A stretch of DNA of 37,309 bases from a virus, in IMG/VR virus record IMGVR_UViG_3300034198_014059, positions 1 to 37,309 of that record. One strand, 5' to 3'. The position numbers were made by a program, and so were the translations under genes. The notes beneath the pieces were generated by a model. The model did not search any database, was not told where the DNA came from, and saw only the letters and a program-made list of their open reading frames with translations. How positions within the stretch are numbered: the stretch's first letter is position 1; each line of letters opens with the position of its first letter. Positions 1-7,210 of the stretch are shown here, in pieces.

Positions 1-334
1 AATGTTCGGCTGCCAAAGGTTCACCTGATCGATAATGACGATCACTTAGGTGTCCAGCATCTTCCATTGTCCAGCAGTAGTTACATTCTCGAGGGCGTTC
101 GCCAGCTAACATTTTTTTACGTTGTTCTTTCTTATGCTGTGTATTATGTATAGCACTTGGATTAAATTCTACAACCTGTGCTTCCATTTCATGTAATGGC
201 GGATGATAACAGCTATTGTTTAGTCCTGTAGGCAAGTGCAGGCTCACTTGTTGCCATTTAGCCAAGCACAGAGCAGGTCCTAACTTTTCTTTCATTTCTT
301 CCGCCGATGTCATAAATTTGCTTTTTGTTACCAT
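1..334 (-). CDS. Radical-SAM twitch-domain protein, N-terminal part (runs off the left edge)
   Basis: Only the first 111 codons are present; the gene continues beyond base 1. The ATG (332-334) lies one base after the TAA of the preceding gene, so coupling fixes the start. The visible part has CLAKWQQVSLHLPTG near residue 25, a paired-histidine/proline stretch with a nearby Cys (SCYHPPLH), a basic KKEQRKKML segment, and CNYCW followed by EDAGHLSDRHYRS. That layout is the N-terminus I know from the twitch radical-SAM proteins of T4-like marine phages. In those proteins the radical-SAM CxxxCxxC cluster lies further downstream, outside this window. The family would use S-adenosylmethionine and an iron-sulfur cluster, but the substrate is unknown. 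It ends the overlapping glycosyltransferase operon, so a link to glycan or nucleotide modification is plausible but unproven. Confidence 0.8.
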   Translation of the reverse strand, partial: MVTKSKFMTSAEEMKEKLGPALCLAKWQQVSLHLPTGLNNSCYHPPLHEMEAQVVEFNPSAIHNTQHKKEQRKKMLAGERPRECNYCWTMEDAGHLSDRHYRSGEPLAAEH

Positions 335-335
335 A

Positions 336-1292
336 TTAATTGTCCATATAATGATTATAATTATAATCTAAAATTCCTTGCATTTCTTTTAATACTTGTT
401 GCTGTTTTTCTTGCGGCCATGTCATAATATTTGTAATAACTTTTTTTATTTCGTTGATTCTATGTATCCCTTCACAATAATCATAACTTTCATCCCACCA
501 GTGGCTAAATGTTTTAAATCCTAATTTTCGCAAATTATCTAAATAGTTCACAGGCCCTAATGTTATAAATGGAGTTTTAGCTATGATAGGTCTGAGTGTT
601 TTTTCTGTTGGGAAAAATGTATTTCCCATTATGTAAGTTTCAACAACTAAATCTAAAAATATTTGATCGTAGTAATTTAATAAATTTAAAACATATTCCC
701 AGTGCTCAGAATACGTTACATTTGAGTCCTTATTATGATATAGGTTATCTAACAATATAGGTGTATGTTTTAAAAACTCAACAGCATCTCCAAGACTATC
801 TGCTTGATAAAAATTAATCTTTGTAAGGTCGCTACACAACTTATCAATATCAGTGTGATTATAATTAAAACTTATTAAACATTTATCTTTGTAATTCTTA
901 TGTAACCAAGATGATACAATTAATCTATTCCAACTAACCCTTCCAACAAAACATCCTATAGTTTTTAAATTTTCTTTCTTAATTTTAGGGCAGTAGTATT
1001 TTTTTACTTTGCTTTTAGTATTAATAAGCCAGTGACTTGTCTTAACAATTATATTATACTCGTCGTGTTTTTCTAAACTATTGAAAGTGTGTATTGTTAT
1101 TTTTTTCTTATCAATTGAAAATTGATCACACACATAATCCAATACATCGTAAAATTTTACTCTTTTAAGACACAGGCCTTCTTGATTTGTATTGATATCT
1201 ACCTTACCTGTTTGTTGATATTCGTTAATAATATCCGCAATGCGATATTCTAAATCATATATTTCTCGATCTCTATTTACTAAAGAAATCAT
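336..1292 (-). CDS. Conserved phage protein with a TEKT glycosyltransferase-like C-terminal motif
   Basis: This encodes 318 residues. I chose the ATG at 1292 because it overlaps the TGA of the preceding gene as ATGA. The open frame extends 44 codons further upstream, but entirely inside the preceding gene. The N-terminal half is lysine- and tyrosine-rich and I do not recognise it. Near residue 165 there are segments compatible with a Rossmann-like GT-B fold (GCFVGRVSWNRLIVSSWLH). Residues 228-270 contain PTEKT, then an IIAKTPFITLG strand, YLDNLRKLGFKTF and WWDESYD. A TEK motif followed by a hydrophobic strand ending in Gly resembles the donor-sugar site of fucosyltransferase-like GT-B enzymes. 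Related T4-like marine phage proteins are usually called hypothetical. A glycosyltransferase role is therefore inferred from motif and neighbours. Confidence 0.75.
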   Translation of the reverse strand: MISLVNRDREIYDLEYRIADIINEYQQTGKVDINTNQEGLCLKRVKFYDVLDYVCDQFSIDKKKITIHTFNSLEKHDEYNIIVKTSHWLINTKSKVKKYYCPKIKKENLKTIGCFVGRVSWNRLIVSSWLHKNYKDKCLISFNYNHTDIDKLCSDLTKINFYQADSLGDAVEFLKHTPILLDNLYHNKDSNVTYSEHWEYVLNLLNYYDQIFLDLVVETYIMGNTFFPTEKTLRPIIAKTPFITLGPVNYLDNLRKLGFKTFSHWWDESYDYCEGIHRINEIKKVITNIMTWPQEKQQQVLKEMQGILDYNYNHYMDN

Positions 1293-2185
1293 TCTCTCAC
1301 CATTGGCCCTTGATTGCGAAATACACTTTTGTAGTGGTGTTTGAAGAAACGGCTTTCTTCCGGGTCCATGTCTACGATGGGTAGACTTAATTTCTGTCTT
1401 AGGATATTTCCGATGCTGGTACAATTATCCGGACCATCATTTTTAAATTCTTCCCATAGCACTGCTAGTTTATCAAAGTCCTGTACATCACGGTAGTCCC
1501 AATTATTCAGCATGGTCATCCATGTGCCTAGTCTTGCACCGTAGATGCTCCAAAAGCCGTTTTCAACATCTGCACCCACTGTTTGCCAAATACACAGATG
1601 ATCGTAGTTGCGATTATGCACTTTGACTTCAAAGTCTATCAGACCCGGACGCTTACCTCTGTCCAAACACATCTTAACACCTTCACGAAATCCAGCACGC
1701 CACGCTTGGAATGGTGTGGCATTAGGATACGTAGTTGAATAGCAGTCATGCATGGCCCAATAGTCTGGATAAAAACAAAACTCTACATCATTGGCTTCGC
1801 TGCCATCACTGTTCTCATGTGTACGCATAGCATAGACAAATTCTTTAGTCCAGCAACTTAATCCACCATTGCCATACATTAATCCATTAATGTGATTACG
1901 TGCCTTCCAACGGAACACTTTGTCTTTATTATCTGTGTTTAATCTTAGCTGTAGATTAAAGAATTCTGCATCAGGTATGTTATCACCATCGATCAAAACA
2001 AATCGATCAGTTTCGCTGGCTTCTGCCGCGGCTTTGTGTGCGGCATCACTGCCTTTAACACCATCAACACGACGTGCCCATGGAACTATGTTTTGAATTT
2101 TAATCCAAAATTCTTCTTTCTTAGGTTCATCGTAGCTAAGATAGATGCAGTCTAAATCTGCTATATCAGTTATCAATTGATTCAT
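1289..2185 (-). CDS. Glycosyltransferase-like protein (GT-A type, DGD motif)
   Basis: This encodes 298 residues. The N-terminus (DLDCIYLSYDEPKKEEFW) is typical of a family found in T4-like marine phages and often annotated as glycosyltransferase. The segment FVLIDGDNIPD places the metal and sugar-nucleotide binding triad at Asp66-Gly67-Asp68, with the preceding hydrophobic strand expected in GT-A enzymes. Further on, WKARNHINGLMYGNGGLSCW and the Asp/Glu-rich SEANDVEFCF resemble the acceptor and catalytic regions. No signal peptide or membrane helix is visible, so it should be cytosolic. It overlaps its upstream neighbour by 20 bases and its downstream neighbour by 4, consistent with coupled translation. 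The ribosome-binding site is weak (GGAAA about 10 bases from ATG). Donor and acceptor cannot be read from the sequence. Confidence 0.85.
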   Translation of the reverse strand: MNQLITDIADLDCIYLSYDEPKKEEFWIKIQNIVPWARRVDGVKGSDAAHKAAAEASETDRFVLIDGDNIPDAEFFNLQLRLNTDNKDKVFRWKARNHINGLMYGNGGLSCWTKEFVYAMRTHENSDGSEANDVEFCFYPDYWAMHDCYSTTYPNATPFQAWRAGFREGVKMCLDRGKRPGLIDFEVKVHNRNYDHLCIWQTVGADVENGFWSIYGARLGTWMTMLNNWDYRDVQDFDKLAVLWEEFKNDGPDNCTSIGNILRQKLSLPIVDMDPEESRFFKHHYKSVFRNQGPMVRE

Positions 2186-2525
2186 AATATTCTATTTCCG
2201 TGTACAATTCATCGGCATCTAAAATCAAACCTGCATGATTTTTGACTACTGCATATCCATGATCACTTTTCTTTAATTTTACACTAATTCCTGGGTCAAT
2301 TGCAATCTTTTCGACAATTTTTTTATCAACATTTACTTTATATTGAAAATAATTGTTATATATTTCTTGATTTACAACCAAATATTGTGTATCATTTGGG
2401 TGGTTTTGCATACTACACATAGTAATTTTGCCCAAATCATCATAGTGTATTCTATATTCTATAGATTGAGGCTCTATAGATCCAAAACTTTCTAATGCCT
2501 TTAAAAATTCTTCTTCGCTAAACAT
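2166..2525 (-). CDS. Small conserved phage protein of unknown function
   Basis: This encodes 119 residues. It opens with EEEFLKALESFGSIEPQSIEYRIHYDD and reads as a short alpha/beta protein with alternating charged and hydrophobic strands. A FGSIEP..IEYR..YD opening is familiar from unassigned proteins of marine T4-like phages. No catalytic motif, signal peptide or membrane segment is visible. The start at 2525 is preceded by AGGGAA about 11 bases upstream. It overlaps the upstream glycosyltransferase-like gene by 25 bases and the downstream one by 20, so it belongs to that operon and may support those enzymes. I am confident it is a gene and have no functional assignment. Confidence 0.8.
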   Translation of the reverse strand: MFSEEEFLKALESFGSIEPQSIEYRIHYDDLGKITMCSMQNHPNDTQYLVVNQEIYNNYFQYKVNVDKKIVEKIAIDPGISVKLKKSDHGYAVVKNHAGLILDADELYTEIEYYESIDN

Positions 2526-3370
2526 TGTTCATATTCCCTAATGATTTCATCTGTCACCCAAGATTTTTCATAATAATGTAAAGGATGATATTGGTTTGTA
2601 TTATTGATTCTTATCATCGGCAACTCTGTTTCGTAAATAACAGATTCATTCCATTTAACCAATTGGCTAAATTTATTGATTGCTGGTTTCATGTGTACAA
2701 AATTTATATAGTCAATGCCAGGCAAGACACACTTTTCTTGACCAATTATTTTAGCTGCCAATGCGTACACAACATCCGTAGTTGGATCTTTATCCCTGCA
2801 ATTTTTTAATAGGTTATCTCTAATGTATACCCAATGTTTAAAAATATGTTCAGCATACCAAAAAAATTCAGCGGCGGTTTGGCTGTATCGAAAATACATT
2901 AATCCATTATAAATATCAGGTAATTCATTGTCATCAAATAATCGTCTATAGGTTCTGTTGGAACTTGGTTCCTGTAAATAATTTTTGCAACCATAACTTA
3001 GTACAATATCTTTTAATCTAAATGTAGGCCACCAATGATCAATTGTACGGGTAAATACCAAATCACTTTCTAATTTAATAGTTTCTTTAAAAGGAGTCAG
3101 ATAAAATACCTGCCATTCATTTGATAATTTCCATTCGTCATCTTTGGCATGATCTTCTGGCAGTTCTATTATATAATCAAATATTTGACGGTGTTGATCT
3201 GTAATCTGCTCCAGTGTTTGCCTGTCAACTACCACAGCATATTTGCTATTTGGCATGGTTAATTTAATACTCATAGCCTGTACATAAGCTAATCGTAAAT
3301 AGTTAATTTCCCCATTTTGGGCAATGGTTAAAAACCCTTGTTGTTCTTGATGTGGCGTTAATCTTGACAT
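2501..3370 (-). CDS. Glycosyltransferase-like protein with ESD in place of DxD
   Basis: This encodes 289 residues. It is visibly related to the next gene upstream. Both have a QNGEINYLRLA or NTEINYVEIARR opening, a VVVD or LVTD strand near residue 50, and a strand of the form L(S/T)P(F/Y).ETI.L.SD near residue 100. Here the triad reads Glu101-Ser102-Asp103 where the neighbour has Asp-Ser-Asp. Later parts (NELPDIYNGLMYFRYSQTA) fit the glycan-binding side of GT-A enzymes such as the GT8-like group. The altered triad may reduce or change metal use, or mark a non-catalytic partner. It overlaps the upstream gene by 13 bases. It is probably cytosolic. The family assignment rests on pattern likeness only. 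Confidence 0.8.
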   Translation of the reverse strand: MSRLTPHQEQQGFLTIAQNGEINYLRLAYVQAMSIKLTMPNSKYAVVVDRQTLEQITDQHRQIFDYIIELPEDHAKDDEWKLSNEWQVFYLTPFKETIKLESDLVFTRTIDHWWPTFRLKDIVLSYGCKNYLQEPSSNRTYRRLFDDNELPDIYNGLMYFRYSQTAAEFFWYAEHIFKHWVYIRDNLLKNCRDKDPTTDVVYALAAKIIGQEKCVLPGIDYINFVHMKPAINKFSQLVKWNESVIYETELPMIRINNTNQYHPLHYYEKSWVTDEIIREYEQCLAKKNF

Positions 3371-4164
3371 ATAGATTCTATAAAATTAAAAAAATTATCA
3401 GTCAACAGATATTCTTTATCCATAACATGTATATTTTGTTTTGGTATGAGGTACGCTTTTTCTTTTTCTTTTATGGCCAACATATTATTTCTTAAATCAA
3501 TCGATTGCACAGCACCGTCAAAAGACAGCATAGGCCACGGAATGCCCAGATCCATTCCCAATTCATACCCATTTAAAATGTTATTGGCGATAGTAAATGC
3601 ATAGTCATTTCTAAAACTGCCGTGTTTGCCGTGATATAATCTTAAATAATACGTATAATTCTGCTGTATTTTTTTTACCATGTCAAATAACATTTTAGAT
3701 TTAACAGTTTTTCTAAATAATATCACAGTGGCCCATTGGTAAGGTAAAGAATAAATCCCCATAACCGCCGGCCATTCAATATCTGGCAGATCATTGTGTG
3801 TCATCATGCGATAATCAAAATCTTGTTCAAATAATTTTAGTAGATTTTGATCCAATACCAAATAATCAGAATCAATTAGGATAGTTTCGTAGTATGGAGA
3901 TAACTCATATGCTCGAAATCTATCTCCGTTGCGCCAGATGCCCGGTGTACCTACCTTATAGTTTTGGAGAGTATTTTCTACTAAAATAACTTGATCAAAT
4001 TCTTTAGAATTAACATTTTTATCTGTTACTAATGTAACAGGTAAATTTAAAACATGTTTAACAAGACATGCGGCACGTCTTGCTATTTCAACATAGTTGA
4101 TTTCAGTATTGAAGGCAAATAATAATACACCTCTAGATTTTTCTTGCACGTCGAATTTCTTCAT
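3358..4164 (-). CDS. Glycosyltransferase-like protein (DSD motif)
   Basis: This encodes 268 residues from the ATG at 4164. An in-frame ATG at 4182 and a GTG at 4149 are alternatives. None has a convincing ribosome-binding site, and the GTG would give an overlap with the preceding gene most like the others in this operon. The protein begins its conserved part at SRGVLLFAFNTEINYVEIAR, has LPVTLVTD, then SPYYETILIDSDYLVLD. The triad Asp-Ser-Asp at the end of a hydrophobic strand is the expected metal and nucleotide-sugar site of a GT-A glycosyltransferase. GDRFRAYELSPYY just before it is the kind of sequence that precedes this strand in such families. It is a paralogue of the following gene (2501-3370). 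The substrate is unknown. Confidence 0.82.
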   Translation of the reverse strand: MKKFDVQEKSRGVLLFAFNTEINYVEIARRAACLVKHVLNLPVTLVTDKNVNSKEFDQVILVENTLQNYKVGTPGIWRNGDRFRAYELSPYYETILIDSDYLVLDQNLLKLFEQDFDYRMMTHNDLPDIEWPAVMGIYSLPYQWATVILFRKTVKSKMLFDMVKKIQQNYTYYLRLYHGKHGSFRNDYAFTIANNILNGYELGMDLGIPWPMLSFDGAVQSIDLRNNMLAIKEKEKAYLIPKQNIHVMDKEYLLTDNFFNFIESICQD

Positions 4165-4447
4165 GTTGAACATGCCACGCATTCATTATCATTTGGTAGT
4201 GTTGTTTGCACAGAGATAAGAATTCTACTCGATCAACTTTGATAGGATTTCTATATACATCTTCAAGGAACAATTGATCGCTGTCCCAACAGTTGAGAAA
4301 TGCTATAAGTTCCGGGGTAATCTTAAATAGACCACCAGCATAGGCTACGTGCAGATCTGTTTGTATCTTCTCACGTAGTATTCTTTTATTAGTTTGGTAG
4401 TCAGTGGCTTGCTTGATTTGATCTACTAGTTTATTGATATCGCTCAT
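4133..4447 (-). CDS. Small conserved T4-like phage protein of unknown function
   Basis: This encodes 104 residues from the ATG at 4447. A GTG fifteen bases further upstream (4462) is in frame but would place a late promoter inside the coding region. The sequence is helical and charged: TNKRILREKIQTDLHV, then GGLFKITPELIAFLNCWD, then NPIKVDRVEFLSLCKQHY. I recognise the pattern as a widespread, unassigned protein of marine T4-like phages. There is no signal peptide or membrane segment. It is the first gene of the glycosyltransferase unit, directly behind a strong terminator and a GATAAATA promoter. Its C-terminus overlaps the next gene. The predicted transcription start falls on the A of this ATG, so it may be translated without a leader. 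Confidence 0.85.
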   Translation of the reverse strand: MSDINKLVDQIKQATDYQTNKRILREKIQTDLHVAYAGGLFKITPELIAFLNCWDSDQLFLEDVYRNPIKVDRVEFLSLCKQHYQMIMNAWHVQHEEIRRARKI

Positions 4448-4452
4448 GCAGC

Positions 4453-4460
4453 TATTTATC
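4453..4460 (-). promoter_or_regulatory. T4-type late promoter octamer, GATAAATA
   Basis: On the minus strand GATAAATA matches the T4 late promoter consensus (TATAAATA) at seven of eight positions. It lies just after the terminator at 4479-4504 and five bases before the ATG at 4447. It would start the glycosyltransferase operon. In T4 such promoters are read by the gp55 late sigma factor with the sliding clamp. Confidence 0.7.
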
Positions 4461-4478
4461 ACTACCTAAATTGGGGTC

Positions 4479-4504
4479 AAAAAAAAGCACTCCGTAGAGT
4501 GCTT
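4479..4504 (-). terminator. Strong intrinsic terminator closing the tail-fibre block
   Basis: On the minus strand an 8-bp perfect stem, AAGCACTC pairing with GAGTGCTT around a four-base loop (TACG), runs directly into a run of eight T. It begins 15 bases after the TAA of the 315-aa fibre gene. This separates the virion block from the glycosyltransferase unit. Confidence 0.93.
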
Positions 4505-4519
4505 GTTATATTAATGCAT

Positions 4520-5467
4520 TTATGTAATTGTTGGGGTTCCCCAGGTATCTGTTAGATATGTAGTTTCTGGGTAGACTATATCTACTCTACTGGTTAATGT
4601 AACATTAACAGCATCATTGAAATTTGAACTAACTTGACCTTGAGCCGTAGTAATTATATCAATGGTTATAACTGACCCTTTGTCATCATTGGACCCTTGT
4701 GTGCCATTAGATCTTAAACGGATATCAACAGAATCACCGGCAGCATATACGTAGGTTGCGCTAGCTGAATTTACCGATACTACAGTTTGATTAGAAGTAG
4801 TTAGGCTGTAATACCCTAATGCGGCGTTTTGTGAATTTAATGTACCACCGGCGCCGCTGCGTGGAGTGCTTGATGTAGCAAATAATGTTGATCCGCCTAC
4901 GTTGGTCTGCAATACTGTGACAAAGTCGCCGCTTCGGCTGGTACCATTATTGTTACTTGCTGTAAGCACTAAAATCAAACGTCCGCCTGCATTAAAAAAA
5001 TATCGTGCCGCATTACCGCTGGCAAATGTCACGGTCCTTGAAATCGTCGAAGACTGCGTACTACTAGAGTCTGGGAATGAAATAGTACCAGTAAAATTAG
5101 CACCTGTAGTAGTAGATCCAGATGATCCATAAGATAATCTATTAGTAGCGATAGTCGTTGCCGCGGTAGCAACATTGGAAAAATATTGTATTAATGCGCC
5201 AGAAGTAACCCCAATATTACTACCCGATGCCAACTGAGTTCCACCTTGATGTGCCAGTGTTTTATTTAAAGTATAAATCAATCCAGCCCACTGGGTAGCA
5301 GTAACAGTACCACTTGCAGAAACAGTGGCAATTTGTGTAGTAGTTTGGCCATATCCCCACTGATTACTACCTGTGCCCCATACAAAGGCAATATTACCAC
5401 CAACATTGGTTTGTGCCAGTTCATTATAATCTGTTGCTTGAATTAATCCGCCTGATGCGTATGACAT
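4520..5467 (-). CDS. Tail-fibre-like virion protein
   Basis: This encodes 315 residues. It opens with MSYASGGLIQATDYNELA, followed by FVWGTGSNQWGYGQ and TATQWAGLIYTLNKTLAHQG. I recognise this N-terminal pattern from many marine phage structural proteins, often annotated as tail fibre. The rest is rich in Ser, Thr, Gly and Asn with a beta-strand rhythm and very few charged residues, as expected for a trimeric fibre or an extracellular adhesin. No enzyme motif is visible. It has its own late promoter (5488-5495) and an AAAGGG ribosome-binding site, and is followed by a strong terminator, so it can be expressed separately at high level. The exact position in the virion is not known. Confidence 0.85.
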   Translation of the reverse strand: MSYASGGLIQATDYNELAQTNVGGNIAFVWGTGSNQWGYGQTTTQIATVSASGTVTATQWAGLIYTLNKTLAHQGGTQLASGSNIGVTSGALIQYFSNVATAATTIATNRLSYGSSGSTTTGANFTGTISFPDSSSTQSSTISRTVTFASGNAARYFFNAGGRLILVLTASNNNGTSRSGDFVTVLQTNVGGSTLFATSSTPRSGAGGTLNSQNAALGYYSLTTSNQTVVSVNSASATYVYAAGDSVDIRLRSNGTQGSNDDKGSVITIDIITTAQGQVSSNFNDAVNVTLTSRVDIVYPETTYLTDTWGTPTIT

Positions 5468-5487
5468 ATTTTCTTAACCCTTTTAAC

Positions 5488-5495
5488 TATTTATT
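5488..5495 (-). promoter_or_regulatory. T4-type late promoter octamer, AATAAATA
   Basis: AATAAATA on the minus strand lies in the 50-base gap upstream of the 315-aa fibre gene. With T4 geometry the transcript would start near 5482, just ahead of the AAAGGG ribosome-binding site and about 15 bases before the ATG. Confidence 0.72.
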
Positions 5496-5517
5496 CCGTT
5501 GTTTGCGATATATAAAT

Positions 5518-6855
5518 TTATAAAATTAAACACTCAATGACACCAAAATCAGCTTGATGATCTTCCAGTGCTATGGCAAAGTAATCAATATCACTATTAG
5601 TTGCTGATGCACTACCAAACATATTTTGTGCAGGGATTAATTTCTCACCTTTCTTAACAGTACCTTGTACTTGAACAGGAACTCGTCCTTTTAGTGCCAC
5701 TGGTTGTCCTTTAGCATTATTATTCATTAAAAACGCTGGGTTAGCTGATATTACTCCAATTGCACGATCACCGTAGGTTGCGGCAGTTACTTCTGCTGTG
5801 CCGCCAACTTTAACCACTGTGCCAACAGGATATTCTTGATCGGTTGCATAAATTTCTGCTAAGTCGGCGTAATTTGCTGTAATAGCTGTACCACGTAACG
5901 TAGTTGCCCAAACATTGGCAAATAACTGGCTATTGGAGCCGATCTCTGTGGTATTATTTACACCCGGTAATATTGATGCTGAGTTAGCAGCAAAACTAAC
6001 GACCCGTGTCGAAACTCCTGATTTATTTACAAATATATTTAAATCACTGTTTAAGGTATTATTTTGCATCTTAATAGCGCCACTGCTGACACTAATAGTT
6101 TGAGTTGAAGTGTTTCCGATTGTTAATCCATTATTATCGTTAACAATTGACAATGATCCCGCAATAGAACCACTTTGATCGCTACGTAAAAAAGCAGTCG
6201 ATGAAACATTATTTACTGTAAATGCATTTGTAGCATTGCCTGTAAATTGAAACCCGGTAGAATTTACTAAGTTTATACCTGGATAAATTGTTGTGAATCC
6301 AGTAATAGCAGTAAATGGAGTAAATGCTGTAGTATCCTTGCTAACTATTGCTACGACTTGATTAGCAATACTAAATTTTATTACCGAATGACTTAATGAT
6401 AGAGTATCTACGATTGTATCAACAATGGCACCAGTGGTTGTAGCTCCAGCACCACCTGTGCCGCCAGAAGTTGATGGTCCGATAGAAATCCATGTACTAC
6501 CGCTCCATACTTTAAGTAATAAATTTGCACTGTCCCACCACAGATCTCCCACTGTTGGTGAGCCTGGTGCTGTTGCGCTAGCGGTTGATGTACCTATCTG
6601 TTTCCATTGACTACCAGTATAAACTTTTAATAACGTAGCAGCACTATCATACCATAATTGGCCGGTTAGTGGAGCTGATGGTGCTGTAGAATTATTAAAA
6701 TTTTCTAATATCTTAATGTAATTTTCATTTAAAAAAGCCCCATAGCCAGAATAGTTTTTACCTACCAAGGCGATGCTGGTAGCTGTAGTATTAACAGTAT
6801 TATCAGCTACGGTAGCTACCGTAGTACCTGATGATGTAGTGACTATGTATGGCAT
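5518..6855 (-). CDS. Tail-fibre paralogue C, with a Peptidase_G2-like C-terminal domain
   Basis: This encodes 445 residues. Residues 1 to about 190 form a module shared with the proteins at 8539 and 9802. It has a TVNTTATSIALVGKNYSGYG opening, then two copies of a GxLW(Y/W)DSxxxLLKV(Y/W)xGSxW unit, then a TGFTTIYPGINLV stretch. The last 100 residues differ from the paralogues: DLAEIYATDQEYPVGTVVKV, GDRAIGVISANPAF, GQPVALKGRVPVQVQG. This order resembles the C-terminal domain of Peptidase_G2-type intramolecular chaperones in phage appendage proteins, where the domain helps trimer folding and may be cut off. I see no assigned cleavage residue, so that likeness is tentative. The protein is probably a fibre or spike that binds the host or the baseplate rim. 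The ribosome-binding site is weak. Confidence 0.82.
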   Translation of the reverse strand: MPYIVTTSSGTTVATVADNTVNTTATSIALVGKNYSGYGAFLNENYIKILENFNNSTAPSAPLTGQLWYDSAATLLKVYTGSQWKQIGTSTASATAPGSPTVGDLWWDSANLLLKVWSGSTWISIGPSTSGGTGGAGATTTGAIVDTIVDTLSLSHSVIKFSIANQVVAIVSKDTTAFTPFTAITGFTTIYPGINLVNSTGFQFTGNATNAFTVNNVSSTAFLRSDQSGSIAGSLSIVNDNNGLTIGNTSTQTISVSSGAIKMQNNTLNSDLNIFVNKSGVSTRVVSFAANSASILPGVNNTTEIGSNSQLFANVWATTLRGTAITANYADLAEIYATDQEYPVGTVVKVGGTAEVTAATYGDRAIGVISANPAFLMNNNAKGQPVALKGRVPVQVQGTVKKGEKLIPAQNMFGSASATNSDIDYFAIALEDHQADFGVIECLIL

Positions 6856-6882
6856 ATTTTATCGCTCTTTATATATTACTTA

Positions 6883-7194
6883 TTATAAAACTACTTCTTT
6901 ACCTGTTTGTTCTGTATCATTTGTACTAATTTCATGTGCGCTTTCGTGTCCGTGCCATGCAGATAGATCCAATTCTGCGGGAGCAGATTCTTGTTTATCC
7001 CGTAGCGCAACTTGGCCTAATAGGCTTGGTTTGACACCTTCAATAAATTCTTCTACTGATTGATATCCCATAGCCTTAGGATAATAAACAACTGACTCGT
7101 ACTCATCAATATTCTTTGCGCTGTTCTCACTGGCAAATTTAACCATCACTGCTTCGCCTTCAACACCTACTATTTTTACATTTAATGTTGTCAT
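6883..7194 (-). CDS. Small accessory protein in the tail-fibre region
   Basis: This encodes 103 residues. I chose the ATG at 7194 because GAGGAAA lies about 8 bases upstream. A longer in-frame ATG at 7230 would overlap the adhesin gene and has no such site. The N-terminal 55 residues (MTTLNVKIVGVEGEAVMVKF, then SVVYYPKAMGYQSVEEFIEG) look like a small beta-rich domain. The C-terminal 40 residues are acidic and Glu/Ser/Ala rich and probably disordered. No motif identifies it. Similar small proteins sit beside fibre genes in marine phages, so a chaperone or fibre-assembly role is possible, but this is inference from position. Confidence 0.72.
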   Translation of the reverse strand: MTTLNVKIVGVEGEAVMVKFASENSAKNIDEYESVVYYPKAMGYQSVEEFIEGVKPSLLGQVALRDKQESAPAELDLSAWHGHESAHEISTNDTEQTGKEVVL

Positions 7195-7210
7195 TTTTGA
7201 TTTTTCCTCT

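Noticed and set aside
1293-1424. 44-codon N-terminal extension of the TEKT-motif protein
   Set aside because: It lies wholly inside the preceding glycosyltransferase gene. The ATGA overlap at 1289-1292 is a normal coupled start.
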